The translations under genes and the position numbers were made by a program. The notes under the pieces were generated by a model. That model searched no databases. It worked only from the letters and a program-made list of their open reading frames with translations, and was not told the DNA's origin. From Arbacia lixula (Eukaryota > Echinodermata > Echinoidea > Arbacioida > Arbaciidae): DNA of 64,000 nt. Positions 32,432 to 44,779 of the stretch are shown in pieces. The stretch is from contig OZ022580.1 in the NCBI GenBank assembly GCA_963669155.1, forward strand, positions 24,977,512 to 25,041,511, written 5' to 3'. Positions within the stretch are counted from its first letter, which is position 1; every line of letters begins with the position of its first letter.

Positions 32432-35361
32432 ATGGAGGTCCAAACAACCTTTCCAATCACCAAACAAGTAAGTTGATGTAGTTAATCGTTAAATGAGGCT
32501 ACATGTCTCCAGCATGCATTATTTCTTTTGCCTTCTGATGCTTTTAATCCAAATGAATAAAGATAGTAAATAGTTAAATGAAATATGCAAACAGGAAAGT
32601 GAATATGTGGGACAAGCATTTCTCTATGTTGACCTTACTGCACAACCGGCTATTGCGCAACCGGCTCCCTGAATTTCAACTTTGGCTTGATAAGAGAAAT
32701 CTAGAGTAGACCTATAACTTGCAGTTTTAAACAGTTCATTTAATTACAATTAATGCTAGGCAAGGCCGTTCAAATTGAACCAGATTCAGGGCCGAGGAAG
32801 CCACTGCCACTTGCAGTGCAGTGACTGGCATTGCAAATTTGCAACAGCTTGATAAGACCACAAGAGGGCAACGAACTTACTGCGCAAAATTAGGTCACAC
32901 ATGTGAATGGACGACAACGTCAGTAAGCATTGCAAACGTCTTGAAATTACATTGACTTTAATCTGAAATTTGAATTCCAGGCCATGAAATATGATTATAT
33001 AAGATATTCTCATTCTTTTGAGGTATTGAATGTTATGTGTAATAATCTAGGTGTCTTGGAATCGTCAAGAAAACCAAAATTTGCGCAAAATATGGTCACC
33101 CCATCATACATCCAAGAAGATTTCATCTCGATATATCTTCAGTGATCTTATAAATAATCTGTGGAGCCAGGCCTTTGTTGTTTTCACTTCTTTCATCTCT
33201 GGCTATGCAGGTATTTTTTAAGATTTAAATTGAACTGTGTCCATTTCTTTGCCACTCTTCCAGGGTGCTGTGATCCTCGGAGGAAAGCATCTTGATGTCT
33301 CCATGACAACTTATGAAGACCGGTTGTTCCTCATCATTACCCAGTACCAGAAACTTGGAACATTGGTAATAAATGACTTTTATGATGGTAAAAACCAAAA
33401 ATCCTATCGCAGCACAAGATGGATTACTCGCGCGTATTGACACACAAAAAAGTGCAGTATGGCATGGGGCGAAACCGCCGCCTTTTGAGGATGCTGAGCC
33501 GCACGCTGGCTGCATGGCTGCATGCACTGGAAGGGGTTAGAAGCTCCTTGGAATTATAAAGGGGCTCCTTCACCTTTCCTTGTTCTTGGAGAATCTGAAA
33601 AATGACAAATCCAGGTGGTTACACTGTCAGTTTGAACAATTAATTGCATAACAATGAGCAGGAGATCTACTAGTAGAAACTGACTATGAAGCCATGATGA
33701 TGTCCGTATTGAAATTTGCTTGCACCTGGGAATTGCATCCTCGAATTGCGCCAACACCGGCCCATTTCATACCACACCTTTTTCGGAGAGTAATCAATCT
33801 TTAGTAAAAACACTTCCAACCAGTTTTTTACAGTTTCATCATGATGATAATTTTGAGTAGAGATGTTGAGGAGTTGGGAATCGTAACGTTTCACATTGAC
33901 ATTGTTTATTTCTTCTTTGTGGATTAAGCTCCCAAAACACTGAATTTTTATTTAATTTGACTTTCAAATTCCTAAAATTAACCATAGTGGTTTTCAGAAG
34001 CAGTAGAAATGTGGCAAAACTAGATGTGTGATTCAGTTGATACTTGCAAAGTAGACAGTGAACTTCTTGGTGAAGCGATAAATACTGGAAGCTGTATGTG
34101 AGAATTAATGAAGAATATGTGTTTTTGCTAATTTTTCCACATTTTATTAGTATAACTCAAATCCAAATGTTGATATGATATTATTGCATGTATAGTACAT
34201 TTGTCTGTACGTATCCACTTTGCTTGGAATTTTTGCAGATTCATGTGACGAAGGATAACTTGCCCCTGGATAAGAGAGAGGAAACATTTTCAACTCAAGT
34301 TTTGCTGGGAAAAGATGAGGTGATTATATTTCAAGAATAATTATGGTTTCCCGTCAAAATTTTAGGTGATGCAGGCCCTAGTTCAGTGCACAATGCAAAG
34401 AGAAACATGTGGCAAACCAAAACATATCCAAGATCAATGGCTATAATCAAGCAGTGCAGTACTGCTACTCCTTTTAGGTAGACCGTTACGACCAAGGCTT
34501 TTTCCTTGCCATTAATAGCATAAAAGTTTTATACAAAAGTCAAGCAATATATTTACTGTGTATTCTTTATGTTTTTGTATGTTTACATGCACGGAGAGAA
34601 CTGCCCTGTCCTCACCAAACCTTATTGTGTCCCCTTTATTATATCAATTGATGTCTTGTTTATGTTGTAAGTGGTACAATATTAAATGGCACCAACATTG
34701 CTCTTCAATTCAGCAATCTTGAATACAATTACGTAACCATGATGAGAAATGTAATTGATATTCTTTCAATTATATGTAGCAGCTTGGGCTGTCGAGGTGT
34801 TGACATTGTTACTTTAGTCCTCTGACCTGCTGAATACAAATTTAGTCACTATAACCTGGTCCATGTTGCACATATCCAATGAGCTCTCATTATTTTGCCT
34901 GTTGCCATGGTAGTTACCATTCATGGTAAATTACAATAATTGAAAACCTTTATTTACAACATGGCCCCGGGGGGTGTTTCACGAAGCTGTTCGTAAGTTA
35001 CGAACGACTTTACCAAAGACCGGTGATCCCTTCTTGTGCTAAATGTGATACCACACTTTGTGTTCCTTGACAATGTGATTTAACACAAGAAGGGATCACC
35101 AGTCGTTCGTAAAGTCGTTCTTAACTTACGAACAGCTTGGTGAAACACCCCCAGGCCTTTTTCATGTGGTTATTTATGCTGATATAGGTTTGTGCTTGTC
35201 TGTTTGTGTTTCAGCCTGTTACCCACGTATTCGCAAGGAACATTGGCAAACAGCTTCTCAAGACGGAATCTAAGCCACTGTTACTAAGTCTTGCACTGGA
35301 GCAGTACACGCCAGAGATGATGAAGGGCATTGAGAAGGTCATTCATGACTATGTGATATGA
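32432..35361 (+). CDS. PSMG3: Proteasome assembly chaperone 3 (PSMG3)
   Basis: Four exons joined in phase 0: 32432-32467, 33264-33365, 34239-34319, 35215-35361 (TGA at 35359-35361). The product is 121 residues; human PSMG3 is about 122. Recognisable family segments are the N-terminal FPITKQ, FLIITQYQKLGTL, TQVLLGKDEPVTHVFARNI and a C-terminal MKGIEKVI helix. In other animals PSMG3 pairs with PSMG4 to guide assembly of the 20S proteasome alpha ring in the cytoplasm; that role is taken from the family. Splice sites are canonical (GTAAGT, GTAATA, GTGATT donors). The start codon has a moderate context (CAAATGG). An upstream ATG at 32382 opens a short overlapping frame. Introns carry MITEs, and partial copies of the last exon follow downstream. 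Confidence 0.92.
34893..34968. repeat. Fragment of CCTGTTGCAT palindromic MITE
   Basis: Contains CCTGTTGCCATGGTAGTTACCATTCATGGTAA-like sequence split over about 40 bases, matching the right half of the MITE at 44278-44432. Decayed copy in PSMG3 intron 3. Confidence 0.4.
34970..35152. mobile_element. ~180-base foldback MITE in PSMG3 intron 3
   Basis: Ends GGGGGTGTTTCACGAAGCTG and CAGCTTGGTGAAACACCCCC. Arms pair over about 75 bases (TTCGTAAGTTACGAACGAC with GTTCTTAACTTACGAAC). It lies about 60 bases upstream of the exon 4 acceptor. Confidence 0.85.
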
Positions 35362-35452
35362 TGGCCCCTGAAGGACACCAGTAGATCAATTGAACCCACT
35401 TATTAGCACTGAACAATCGCAAACAGGTGCTCATGTCGCTATCCCAGCTGGG

Positions 35453-35560
35453 TTGGCACTGGAACAGTACACCCTAGAGATGATGAAGGTCATTGAGAAA
35501 GTCATCCTCACCCAAGTCATATATGGCCAACCCTGAAGGTCACAAGTAGGTCATTTCGTG
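35453..35560 (+). pseudogene. Partial duplicate of PSMG3 exon 4 end
   Basis: About 100 bases resembling 35289-35395. It retains an open frame reading ALEQYTLEMMKVIEKVI and then a different tail (LTQVIYGQP, stop). A shorter third piece (GTGAAGGGCAGTGAGAGGGTC) starts near 35617. These lie in what should be the 3' untranslated region, so they look like remnants of local tandem duplication. Confidence 0.7.
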
Positions 35561-35884
35561 CAGTCGACAGGTGATCTTATGAAGTACAGAGGGACATGTG
35601 CATAGTGATTTGATGGGTGAAGGGCAGTGAGAGGGTCGTTGGTGGCTCTCTGATCCAACACCTTAAGTTTATGACTAGGTCATTTGGTACCAAGTCGATT
35701 GCCAGGGAGACCTGAAAATATTAAGGCTGTTTGAGTATATCTGATAGATTGTTCGCTTTGTTAGCTTTTTAGCTTGCTGCATATTGAAAAGGTCTGTGCA
35801 CTCCATGATTTGCGTAAGCATTACAAGTGATACACCATTGTAAAGATAAATATCAAGCTGTCTTATGATACCACATCTACACTA

Positions 35885-36097
35885 CAGCTCAAAGGAATTG
35901 GGACAAATAAAGGGAAAGGGAACAAAGGGAAGAAGCCACAGTTTTAAACTGTGGTATATTTTGTCCAGTTCAGCATGAAACACGATGCTTTAGCCTAAAA
36001 AGCATAGTTTCATGCTGAACTGGACAAAATATACCGCAGTTCAAAAACTTCCCTTTCCCTTTTACCCATGCCAATTCCTTTGTGCTGTAGTGTATGT
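35885..36097. mobile_element. CAGCTCAAAGGAATTG foldback MITE, copy 1
   Basis: Palindrome with ACAGCTCAAAGGAATTGG at the left and CCAATTCCTTTGTGCTGT at the right. Arms share TATTTTGTCCAGTTCAGCAT and its complement around a centre GCCTAAAAAGC. Other copies at 56611-56840 and 58574-58760. Confidence 0.85.
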
Positions 36098-36776
36098 ACA
36101 ATATGACCCCTCAAACCCGAGTTGCAGAACTTTTTTTGAGGAATTTATATTAACCCCTTCTGCCTGGGAGATTCCTCTCTACAGGATGAATGAAGCACAT
36201 GCAACAGTGATGTATGAAGAGGTCAGTCACAGTAAGTACAGTACTATGCAGAAAAGCTGGTATAACTCATTTTGCAGTCAAGAAATTACTCTTTAAAGAT
36301 GGCCCATCCCTTTTACAAACATCTGCAAACTTCATGAAAGTTTGCACATATTTAGCACGTATCTTTGGGATACCAACTGTGAAATCTAGAGGTACTACAT
36401 GTATAACTTTCATAGAATAAATGAAAATCTAACTAGTTTCCACTGAGGTTTATTCCACTCGATTGCCGACCATTGACACAATTTGAAATTACGATTATTT
36501 TCGTGGTACGAAAAAAGAAAGCTCGATCAATTATCAAAGATTATTTCCTCAAAACCAAATATTATGCTTTGTCGATTCCAGGGAAAGGTTATATGTAGCC
36601 ACTCTCTCTCAAATGATGACAAAGTCAGGAAACTTTCAGAATTAGGTGTGCCAAAGGGACGGGCTACCTTTAACCGGTCTACTAGAAAATCTCTAGATAA
36701 TCTCAGTATCATAGACTTAACACAGGGGTCCACTGGATCCTGTAAGTATGGGGTTAACGGTGTCCCCCTGGTTCTC

Positions 36777-37275
36777 TTAAAGGGATAGTTCACCCTGAAA
36801 TTATTTTGGTTGCAACAAAAGGAGACACATAAAAGAAACATATTAATGAAGGTTTTGACGAAAGTCGGTTAAGGAAAAGAAAGTTATTTGATTTTGTGAC
36901 ATCACGTGCAAGGTGCTCTCCCATATGTTGTGTACAAAATAAATCCATAGATTGATTTTTTTTTCTGGTTTTGATAATAGAAAGGGTTTTTTTCCATACA
37001 GGTTTGTGTGTAAAAACATATTTCTAATGAAGTATCAAATGCACAAGTAAAAGGATGCATATCTTTTTGAGAAAATGCACATTTTCGAAAAAAAATTGTA
37101 CACTACATATGGGAGAGCACCTCGCACGTGACGTCACAAATTAAAAACTTTAAAATCAAATAATTTTCTTTTCCTTTGACCGATTTTTCTCAAACCTTCA
37201 CTTACCCGCATATGTTTCTTTCATGTGTCTCCTTTTATTGAAACCAAAAAAATTCAGGGTGAACTATCCCTTTAA
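36777..37275. mobile_element. TTAAAGGG-type long-TIR MITE, copy 3
   Basis: Ends TTAAAGGGATAGTTCACCC and GGGTGAACTATCCCTTTAA, 499 bases, the best-preserved copy. The right arm holds CACGTGACGTCA (37125-37136), an E-box overlapping a perfect cAMP response element. Confidence 0.85.
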
Positions 37276-37553
37276 TCTCACAGAAATAGTTCATTGTTAC
37301 GCAGGAAATAGTTCCTGCATTTACAAAGCAAGGCACATTATGCTACATACACTAATAAAGAGCCACACATACTTGATTGTGTTGATAACATGAGTGATTT
37401 ATTGCAAGAGTAAGTGTGAAACTGTTGCGAATGAGCTTGTCAATTTGAAAAATAACTGCATATTTTTGTGAATATTTTTTACATTGAGAAATCAGATGGA
37501 AACACACATGTAGCAAGAGTACATGTAGAACAAAATGACCAACATACATATTT

Positions 37554-38004
37554 TGACAATGTAATGCATGCTCTTCACTGCATTAGCAGTATTATTTGTA
37601 GAACTACTGAAATGACTACCGGTTATTTAAAGTAAAGTAGAATTTGGTTAATAGTTTCTAACCACAACCAAAATAAATGAAAGAGAATGAAAGAATGTAC
37701 AGGTTACATTTGACAATGTAATGCATGCTCTTTACCACATTAGCAGTATTATTTGTAGAATTACTGAAATGACTCCTAGTAATTTAAAGTGAGGTAGAAT
37801 TTGGTTAATAGTTTCTAACTACAACCAAAATAAATGAAAGAGAATGAAAGAATGCACAGGTTACAGTTGACAATGTAGTGCATGCTCTTCACCAGATTAG
37901 CAGTATTATTTGTAGAATTACTGAAATGACTCCCGGTAATTTAAAGTGAAGTAGAATTTGGTGAATAGTTTCTAACCACAACCAAAATAAATGAAAGAAT
38001 GCTC
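37554..38004. repeat. 157-base tandem repeat, ~2.9 copies
   Basis: TGACAATGTA starts at 37554, 37711 and 37868, exactly 157 bases apart. Each unit includes ATGCTCTT, TTAGCAGTATTATTTGTAGA and CAACCAAAATAAATGAAAG. Sequence unrelated to the 157-base array at 48636-50540. Confidence 0.9.
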
Positions 38005-38679
38005 AGTTTTGTCTCCCATTGAAACAGAACTAGAAGTTAGTTGATTACATGTACACATAGTATACACATTATATAATGGTAGTCATATTTATAGATGTAG
38101 TTGTGTGCATGCATACACCTGTGTATGTGTGTGTGTGTATGTGTGTGTACGTATGTGTGTGTGTAGGTATACATGTCTGTGTGTGAGTCTGTGGCTGTGT
38201 GAATGATTTGGTGACTTGGTTTACATAAAATTAACTTATTGTGTAAGTGTGCAAAAACAAAGTTTTACATGTTTTGAATCATGGGTGGTGTATCCCAATT
38301 GCAGTCATACAATATAGATTGAGTGAATACTACAGTAAATACCAGGGAGAAGAACATACTGTGTAAGAACCTCTCTTAAAATACAGGAACAGTGACCTGT
38401 ACATAATGTTATTGAACGATTTAAAGTTTGGTACCTGCAGTCGTTTATTTTGAACATATCGGTTGACAGTCTAGGCAACTCAACCTTGGCCCAGTTGTTA
38501 TCTATACCAACCTTGCAACCCACTGTATCACAAACCATCACTGTTGCAAGTCCAAGTCTATGCATGATTTTACAATCAATCGTATAGATGAATTTGATCC
38601 ACACAAGCTACGATCAATATGAATTGCAACTTCCGTTCGATATCAATTGTAGGTTCTTTATGATACAGAATTATGATCA

Positions 38680-39081
38680 TTTCTCCCTATCACATATAGC
38701 TCTCCGAATCTGAACGCGTGTGGCGCTTCTATTTTTACCTTTAATTCTTGGGCTATGAACTTCCAGCTCACGAATATTCTACAGCCATCGTCTTGCTTGT
38801 GTCTTTTAATTTTTTCATTAGTCCATCCACAATCAATTTTGAGGTAGGCAAAAACATCGCCGTGAGTGATAGGTGGTATGTTTTCCAAGTCCTTCGTTCA
38901 TGTAACAACCCTTCCATTTTAATATTACGAAGTTTACGAGGGTCAAAATTACAGATTCTGCGCGTTATTGCGTGAATTGAATACATACCTAACTCTTACC
39001 AGAAGTATACGTCCCAAGAGCAACCGATCAGATATCGGTATCGCGAGGTGATATCGCTTGATATCGCCTATATGCGATAGG
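38680..39081. mobile_element. CTCCCTATCGCATATAG TIR element, copy 1
   Basis: Inverted ends TTCTCCCTATCACATATAG and CTATATGCGATAGGGAGAA. The first ~105 and last ~95 bases match the element at 42589-42984, but the cores differ. The core here holds a minus-strand open frame of about 76 residues that runs into the terminus; no family recognised. Confidence 0.75.
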
Positions 39082-40065
39082 GAGAATTTCAATTGTACCA
39101 TCAATAGATCACTTGTACGAATGATCTCTTGATTGTACGATCAATCATACCTCTTTGTAATACCGGTCCCGGATCAATACTGTTATCCAGGACATTCCTT
39201 GTAACCATTGTGATAAAAGATATGATTATACAGAAAAACGGAAGGTTCCATGGAGAACTCTAAGCTCACGACACACTACTTTTTTCAGCTGCTCAAGAAT
39301 TTTGTGTCGCAGGTAACATTTTATTTTACATATATCACACACTGGATCTAATATGTTTCATTTGTGATTAATGGAAAGTTAAGCATAATTTAAATGTGCC
39401 AACAAAGTGATACACTCCCTTTAATATATTTAGCATAAATGAAAATATATTAAACTACAAGTCCACAGAAATTTTTTTGTTATAATGTAGACATTGTATG
39501 ACAATCCACTTAAGTGGTGTTTTTTTTGTTGAAAATCATACATCTCTCATTTTCAAAGTTAACTCTATGATTCCAAATAAAATAGAATATAAATATTTCA
39601 GTAACATAGCATAAAATTGTGAAAAGGACATGTATGGATAAAATAAAATATGTATATTGTGCGATCAATATGTTCACATAACATTTCATAAATAATGAAC
39701 TAATAATTTACAAATTACAAATTTACTGGACAAGCATCCATATCAATATATACATAAATATCAATTGCCAAAACTGAACAGATATATACCAACGTATGAA
39801 TGTATACTTGCAGAAACTAATGCTCATATTTTCTCAAACTAAAATATGCTTTTAACCATTACCCTGCCACAGTCTGTTTTTACTTCTACAGTGTATTGAT
39901 AAATACATGTATGAAGACATGGGAGACATTGCAAAAGAAATTGTTCTCAGAAAATAATATGAAGTGGGTGAACAATAAAAAGTGTCCACTGAGAGCATCC
40001 TCCAATGATTGCATATCAATTCTTATCCCCTGATAGGTAAGGCATGTCTCACAGAATAACAAGTG
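39082..40065. other. No gene recognised
   Basis: AT-rich sequence with no substantial open frame and no repeat match within the window. Confidence 0.4.
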
Positions 40066-41082
40066 TTAAAGGGAACATACTGTACTGGGGAGAGAAAAAG
40101 CCTTCAAAAGGGCGATCGTGAGCAATCGTCTTGACAATGGTCTTAAATTCATGTATTGTCCATTTTAGAAACTTGCTGAAAAATATTTGACCTCAAATAA
40201 TCCACATTTGGGGTAATTAGTGATTAAGTCACAAATCCTCAAAATGTTTGGCCTAAACATTTGAATCAATTCAATTGAATCTGTAATTACTACAAATGTG
40301 GATCATTTGGGGGCAAATAACTTTCAGCAAATAAAATGGATAATACAGTTGAGGCCAAAAGTTTATATACACCCATGGAATTCAGTGAAATTTGTTCACT
40401 TGCCAATCATCGTAAAATTGATTATATCTTCAGAAATATAAGGACTACCATGACGAATTTGATATCAAATGAAAGAGCGTATTGAGCTTTTTCACATGAT
40501 TGGAATGCTGTTGGAATTAAAGTCTACTTCAGGTGGAATTTTCTTTAAAGAAAAAAAGTGATATTTGAGCCAAATGTATTCTATTGTTTACTATTATATT
40601 TTTAAACATCGTTTCATAGAAATATATAAATGTCAAATCTATGATTCATATTACATTTTATATCATGATATGTCACCACTGAACAAAAATGTGTAACCTG
40701 AAATGATTGTGTTGATAGGTAACTAGCACAAATATGAAATGTTTTTGTTAAGTTTTTATCTTTACTTTGTCTAAAATAAGAAGATTTGGGGGACAAAATG
40801 ACATCTAAATATTTTTCAACTCCTGATGACAAAGCAATGTGATGAAAGGGCATGACATACTCATTTGCTTGATACCAAATTCGTCATGATTGCACAAATA
40901 TTTTATAAGATACAGTACAATTTATGATGATGGGCGAGTGTCAACTTTTCTTTGAATTTCCTGAGTGTATGTAAACTTCTGGCCTCAACTGTACATGAAT
41001 TTAAGACCAATGGCAAGGCGATTGCTCATGATCACCCTTTTGAAGGGTTTTTGTCTTCCCAGTACAGCATATTCCCTTTAAA
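40066..41082. mobile_element. TTAAAGGGAA foldback MITE, interrupted copy
   Basis: Ends TTAAAGGGAACATACTGTAC and GTACAGCATATTCCCTTTAA with long pairing arms. The intact copy is at 55421-55796. This copy is interrupted by a Tc1-type element at 40346-40991. Confidence 0.85.
40346..40991. mobile_element. Tc1/mariner-type MITE nested in foldback MITE
   Basis: 646 bases with inverted ends CAGTTGAGGCCAAAAGTTTA and TAAACTTCTGGCCTCAACTG, flanked by TA on both sides. The ends closely resemble those of fish-type Tc1 elements (CAGTTGAAG...). No transposase frame, so non-autonomous. Confidence 0.88.
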
Positions 41083-42588
41083 TCAACAAGAGTCGTTCTT
41101 ACATGAATCGCATGGACCTCACTGGCTATCAAAGAATTTAAGGAAGGGTCCTCTTTTAATCAGAAATTATTATGAACCAAGATATTCATAAAGGGAAATG
41201 GAAATTTCAACCCACTTCTTATGGTTTACTCTGTTCTATGTTTACATAATCCACTAATTCATCTTTTTATCTTTTCAAGGGGATTGCAGAATAATCAATT
41301 GCTGAAGCAACTTGTAGTAACAGCCTTTGGTTCTATTCCAACTGATGACAAGTGTAAATATGAACAATCTCTGGATCTTTATAAAAACATAATTCAACAC
41401 ATAATACTCCATATCTTTGTGACCTGAAAGAATTTGGTCCAAAAACATTAGTCTGGGACAAGCCTACTTTTCATCCTGACTGATAATTATATAGTGTACA
41501 TATAAAACAGAAGTTATTCAACTGTCACAACAAAACATATCACGTACCACATGATACTCTTATGTGTGTGACCTATGACATTAGTAATTATACTCCAGAC
41601 ATTTATCTCTTGTGACCTGAAACTGTTGAAAGAATTGATGCAAGAAAGACAATTTTTTAACCTGCCTCAAACCGATATCAAACTGCACAATGGATTAGAC
41701 TACATATAAAACAACATATAAAACAGACATTCTTAGTCGATAAAAAATAAGAAAACTTATCATTTACCGCATGATACTCCTATCTCTGTGACTTGAAACT
41801 CTTGACATACTTTGTTCAAGAAATACAATTGTGGGGACAGGTGCATGCTTTACCCAGCTAAACAGTCTATATCTAACCTAAAAGACCAGAATTTTGCACA
41901 ATACATAATAACGTACCTCATTATACTACCACAGCTCTGTGACCTGGTACTGTTGAAAGAATTTGTGCACGAAAGACGATATATCAACCTGTCTCAAACT
42001 GTACAATAAACTTCTATACATCTACCGGTATGCTGAAAAACCTGCAAACATTAAACATGTGCTTCAAGGCAAAAATGTACATCTTTATACATTAACAATC
42101 ATTAGAACATATACTTAAAGAAATATTGCTGAGGTATTTTTAATGGTGGGCACAAGAATATCGAGTTTGCAACCTTGATTAAAAGATCGGTGAGATGCAA
42201 CTGAAAACTAAGAAACACGTGCAATTGTGCATGTGTAAAAATATAAACATGTGTACATCGATGCATGGACTTGTTTTTTAAACCGAAATTCCCCTCATAT
42301 ATGCTCACAACAAGAAACATTTATTAAACTAGACAGGATTAACTGTCTCATTCGGGGCATTCTATAATAAAATTACATTCTTTGACATACCCCCAGGGTG
42401 TTCAGAGGAGCCACATGCAATCTCAGCGGATCCAACGACCTACAGAGACTGAATTTTTGGTCTAGTACATGTATTAAACTAGACAAATGTGACTGGTATG
42501 CCTTTGTCTTCCTTCACAAACACTGAATTATTGACATAATGCTCTTATATCTGTTCTTAAAGACACACATTGGGAGACAGCATCACAA
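41083..42588. other. Diverged tandem repeats, no gene
   Basis: From about 41400 to 42010 a unit containing TGTGACCTGAAACTGTTGAAAG-like sequence and a CATGATACTC block recurs at least four times, at irregular spacing of about 150-200 bases. A block near 42415-42460 (CAATCTCAGCGGAT, CCTACAGAGACTG) recurs at 57420-57470 in the same orientation. No gene seen. Confidence 0.45.
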
Positions 42589-42984
42589 TTCTCCCTATCG
42601 CATATAGCTCTCCGAATCTGAACGTGTGTGGCGCTCTAATTTTTTTACCTTTAATTCTTGGGATATGAACTTCCGGTCCACGAACATTCGGCAATCCCGT
42701 ATACAATAAGGGACCAGGGTATCCAACTAATTTTATGAATATTAACCCTAAACCTAACCCTGACCTTAACAATAACCCTAAACCTTATTCTAAACCTAAC
42801 CCTGACCCTAACCACAACCCTACACAAAATTTTCACTGCTTAATTCATAAAAAAAAGTGATTTCTTGGTCACTTTCTGCCGACAACCAGTTCTTACCGGA
42901 AGTATACGTCCCAAGAGCAATCGATCAGATATCGGTATCGTGAGGTGATATCGCTTGATATCGGCTATATGCGATAGGGAGAAT
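42589..42984. mobile_element. CTCCCTATCGCATATAG TIR element, copy 2
   Basis: Same ends as 38680-39081. The core is replaced by about 100 bases of degenerate CCCTAA-like repeats (42738-42826). Flanked by possible AATT on both sides. Confidence 0.75.
42738..42826. repeat. Degenerate telomere-like CCCTAA repeats
   Basis: A series of ACCCTAAACC, AACCCTGACC and ATAACCCTAA units, about fourteen 6-7-base steps with many variants, all with the C-rich strand on plus. Confidence 0.75.
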
Positions 42985-44277
42985 TGAGAAAGTGCATGCA
43001 AAAAAAATAGGCATAAATAGTGACATTTCAGAATTTTATGTTTAACATTTGACCCATATGACCCCAAATCTAATCAATTCATTCTTCACAGCATGTGGAG
43101 GAGAGTTGTCCTAGTTGGGCCTGAGATCAACTGCACAGCTGCACAACTGCACAGACATGGTTTGACCTAAATACAATTCGTCAACCATCCAATGGTCCAA
43201 AGGGGGGGGGGGGGAGGGGTTGGGGGGATATGAATATCCTGAAATCATAACGCCCCTGGCCACTCTGTTGACGAGGCATAACAATAACAATCCATGTAAA
43301 ATGTATAAATTCCTTCTTAATACCACATAACCCACATGAATGCAAATAGCAAAATGGTAGTGATCTCCTAAAACTTGCATAATCAGACTTGAAACATACA
43401 AAACATGAAAAACTTGAAACATACAAAACTAAAAAAAACAATGACAAAACATGTATCCATTTTCATTTCAAAATGCAGAATTTGCAAATGCACCAAAACA
43501 GTATTAAAAACCCTGGTTTTCAATATGAGAAATGTATATAAATGAATTACTCTTACTCAAAATAAATACACATTGCACCCTAATTATCCATATGTATATA
43601 TATATATATACATAACATGCACACCTATATTTGGTAAATGCCCTGATGGAATGTAACCTAAACATGTAATCACACACAATTGATTTGAACATGAAGTGTG
43701 CTCTATATGTACAGTGATAAGAGAACCTCTCGTCTCTTTTCGCTCCAGACACAGACGCCTACATGAAATATGGATTCTTCACTTCTGTTCATAATGGCCC
43801 ATACGCACAACAGCGGTTTTCTTTAGACCACAGACTAAATAGAGACTAACTTTACGGGACGCAAAATACATCATCTGATGCTGTCACAAAAATCATTGAT
43901 TTTCAGAAGAGAATCACATTCTAGATCTTTAAGCACCCCTATGAGATTTTATTGGATAAGCAGCCTGACTGACCGGTCAGCAGATCAAAGGACCATTTAC
44001 CATGAGGTTGCTGCACTCAATAGTCGCCAACGTCATAAGATATATGGCACTCAGATAGAGACAGGCACAATGTTTGAAATACAAGAGATGTGCACAACCT
44101 GTTCCTCGCCAGATACGATATTTGTTCAAATGGATTTGTACATATTGCTGTGTAGAAATTTACCCGTGGCATGCAGAGGTCAAGGCAAGGGGTAGAGGTG
44201 GTAAAGAGTATTCACACGGTCATGACAAATGTTGCTATTCTGGCTGGACCATAGGGCCTATTCCAGTTTGATATCCA

Positions 44278-44432
44278 GGGTCCGTTGCATAAATCTTACC
44301 ATTGATGGTAACTTTGCCATCAATAGCAACTTCTATGGAAACCTTACCTTTGATTGGCTATCGAGCGATGTTACCATGGTAGTTACCATCGATGGCAGGG
44401 TTACCATTGATGGTAAGTTTTATGCAACAGGG
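44278..44432. mobile_element. CCTGTTGCAT palindromic MITE, intact
   Basis: 155 bases, ends GGGTCCGTTGCATAAAT and ATGCAACAGGG, with internal ACCATTGATGGTAA palindromes at both ends and TTACCATGGTAGTTACC near the centre. Lies just downstream of the receptor gene stop codon. Confidence 0.85.
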
Positions 44433-44779
44433 TGCAGAAAGCAGGTAGGAATCATCTAAAATATAAGAAACCATTGAAAATGTACAAAATCCAGACTCTG
44501 GTAACAGATCAATTCCATCATGTTTAAGGCCTATAATCATTGCCACTACTACCCCTTGCCTTACATAGTATAGAATATAATTTACCATACTCCTTCCTCC
44601 AATGGTTCATACAAAGAAATAAAACATACATAAATATTATATATATCATATAACATTATTATTATATAAATATTATATAAAATACATATAAATATAATGC
44701 ATGGACAAGTATAAACATATTTGGATGAATGAATTGATGTAAGAGTGCAATATCATTTAATATGCACCCATGGCATACC

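Noticed and set aside
38658-38986. Host protein gene on the minus strand
   Set aside because: The open frame runs through the terminal repeat of a transposable element and has no recognised domain.
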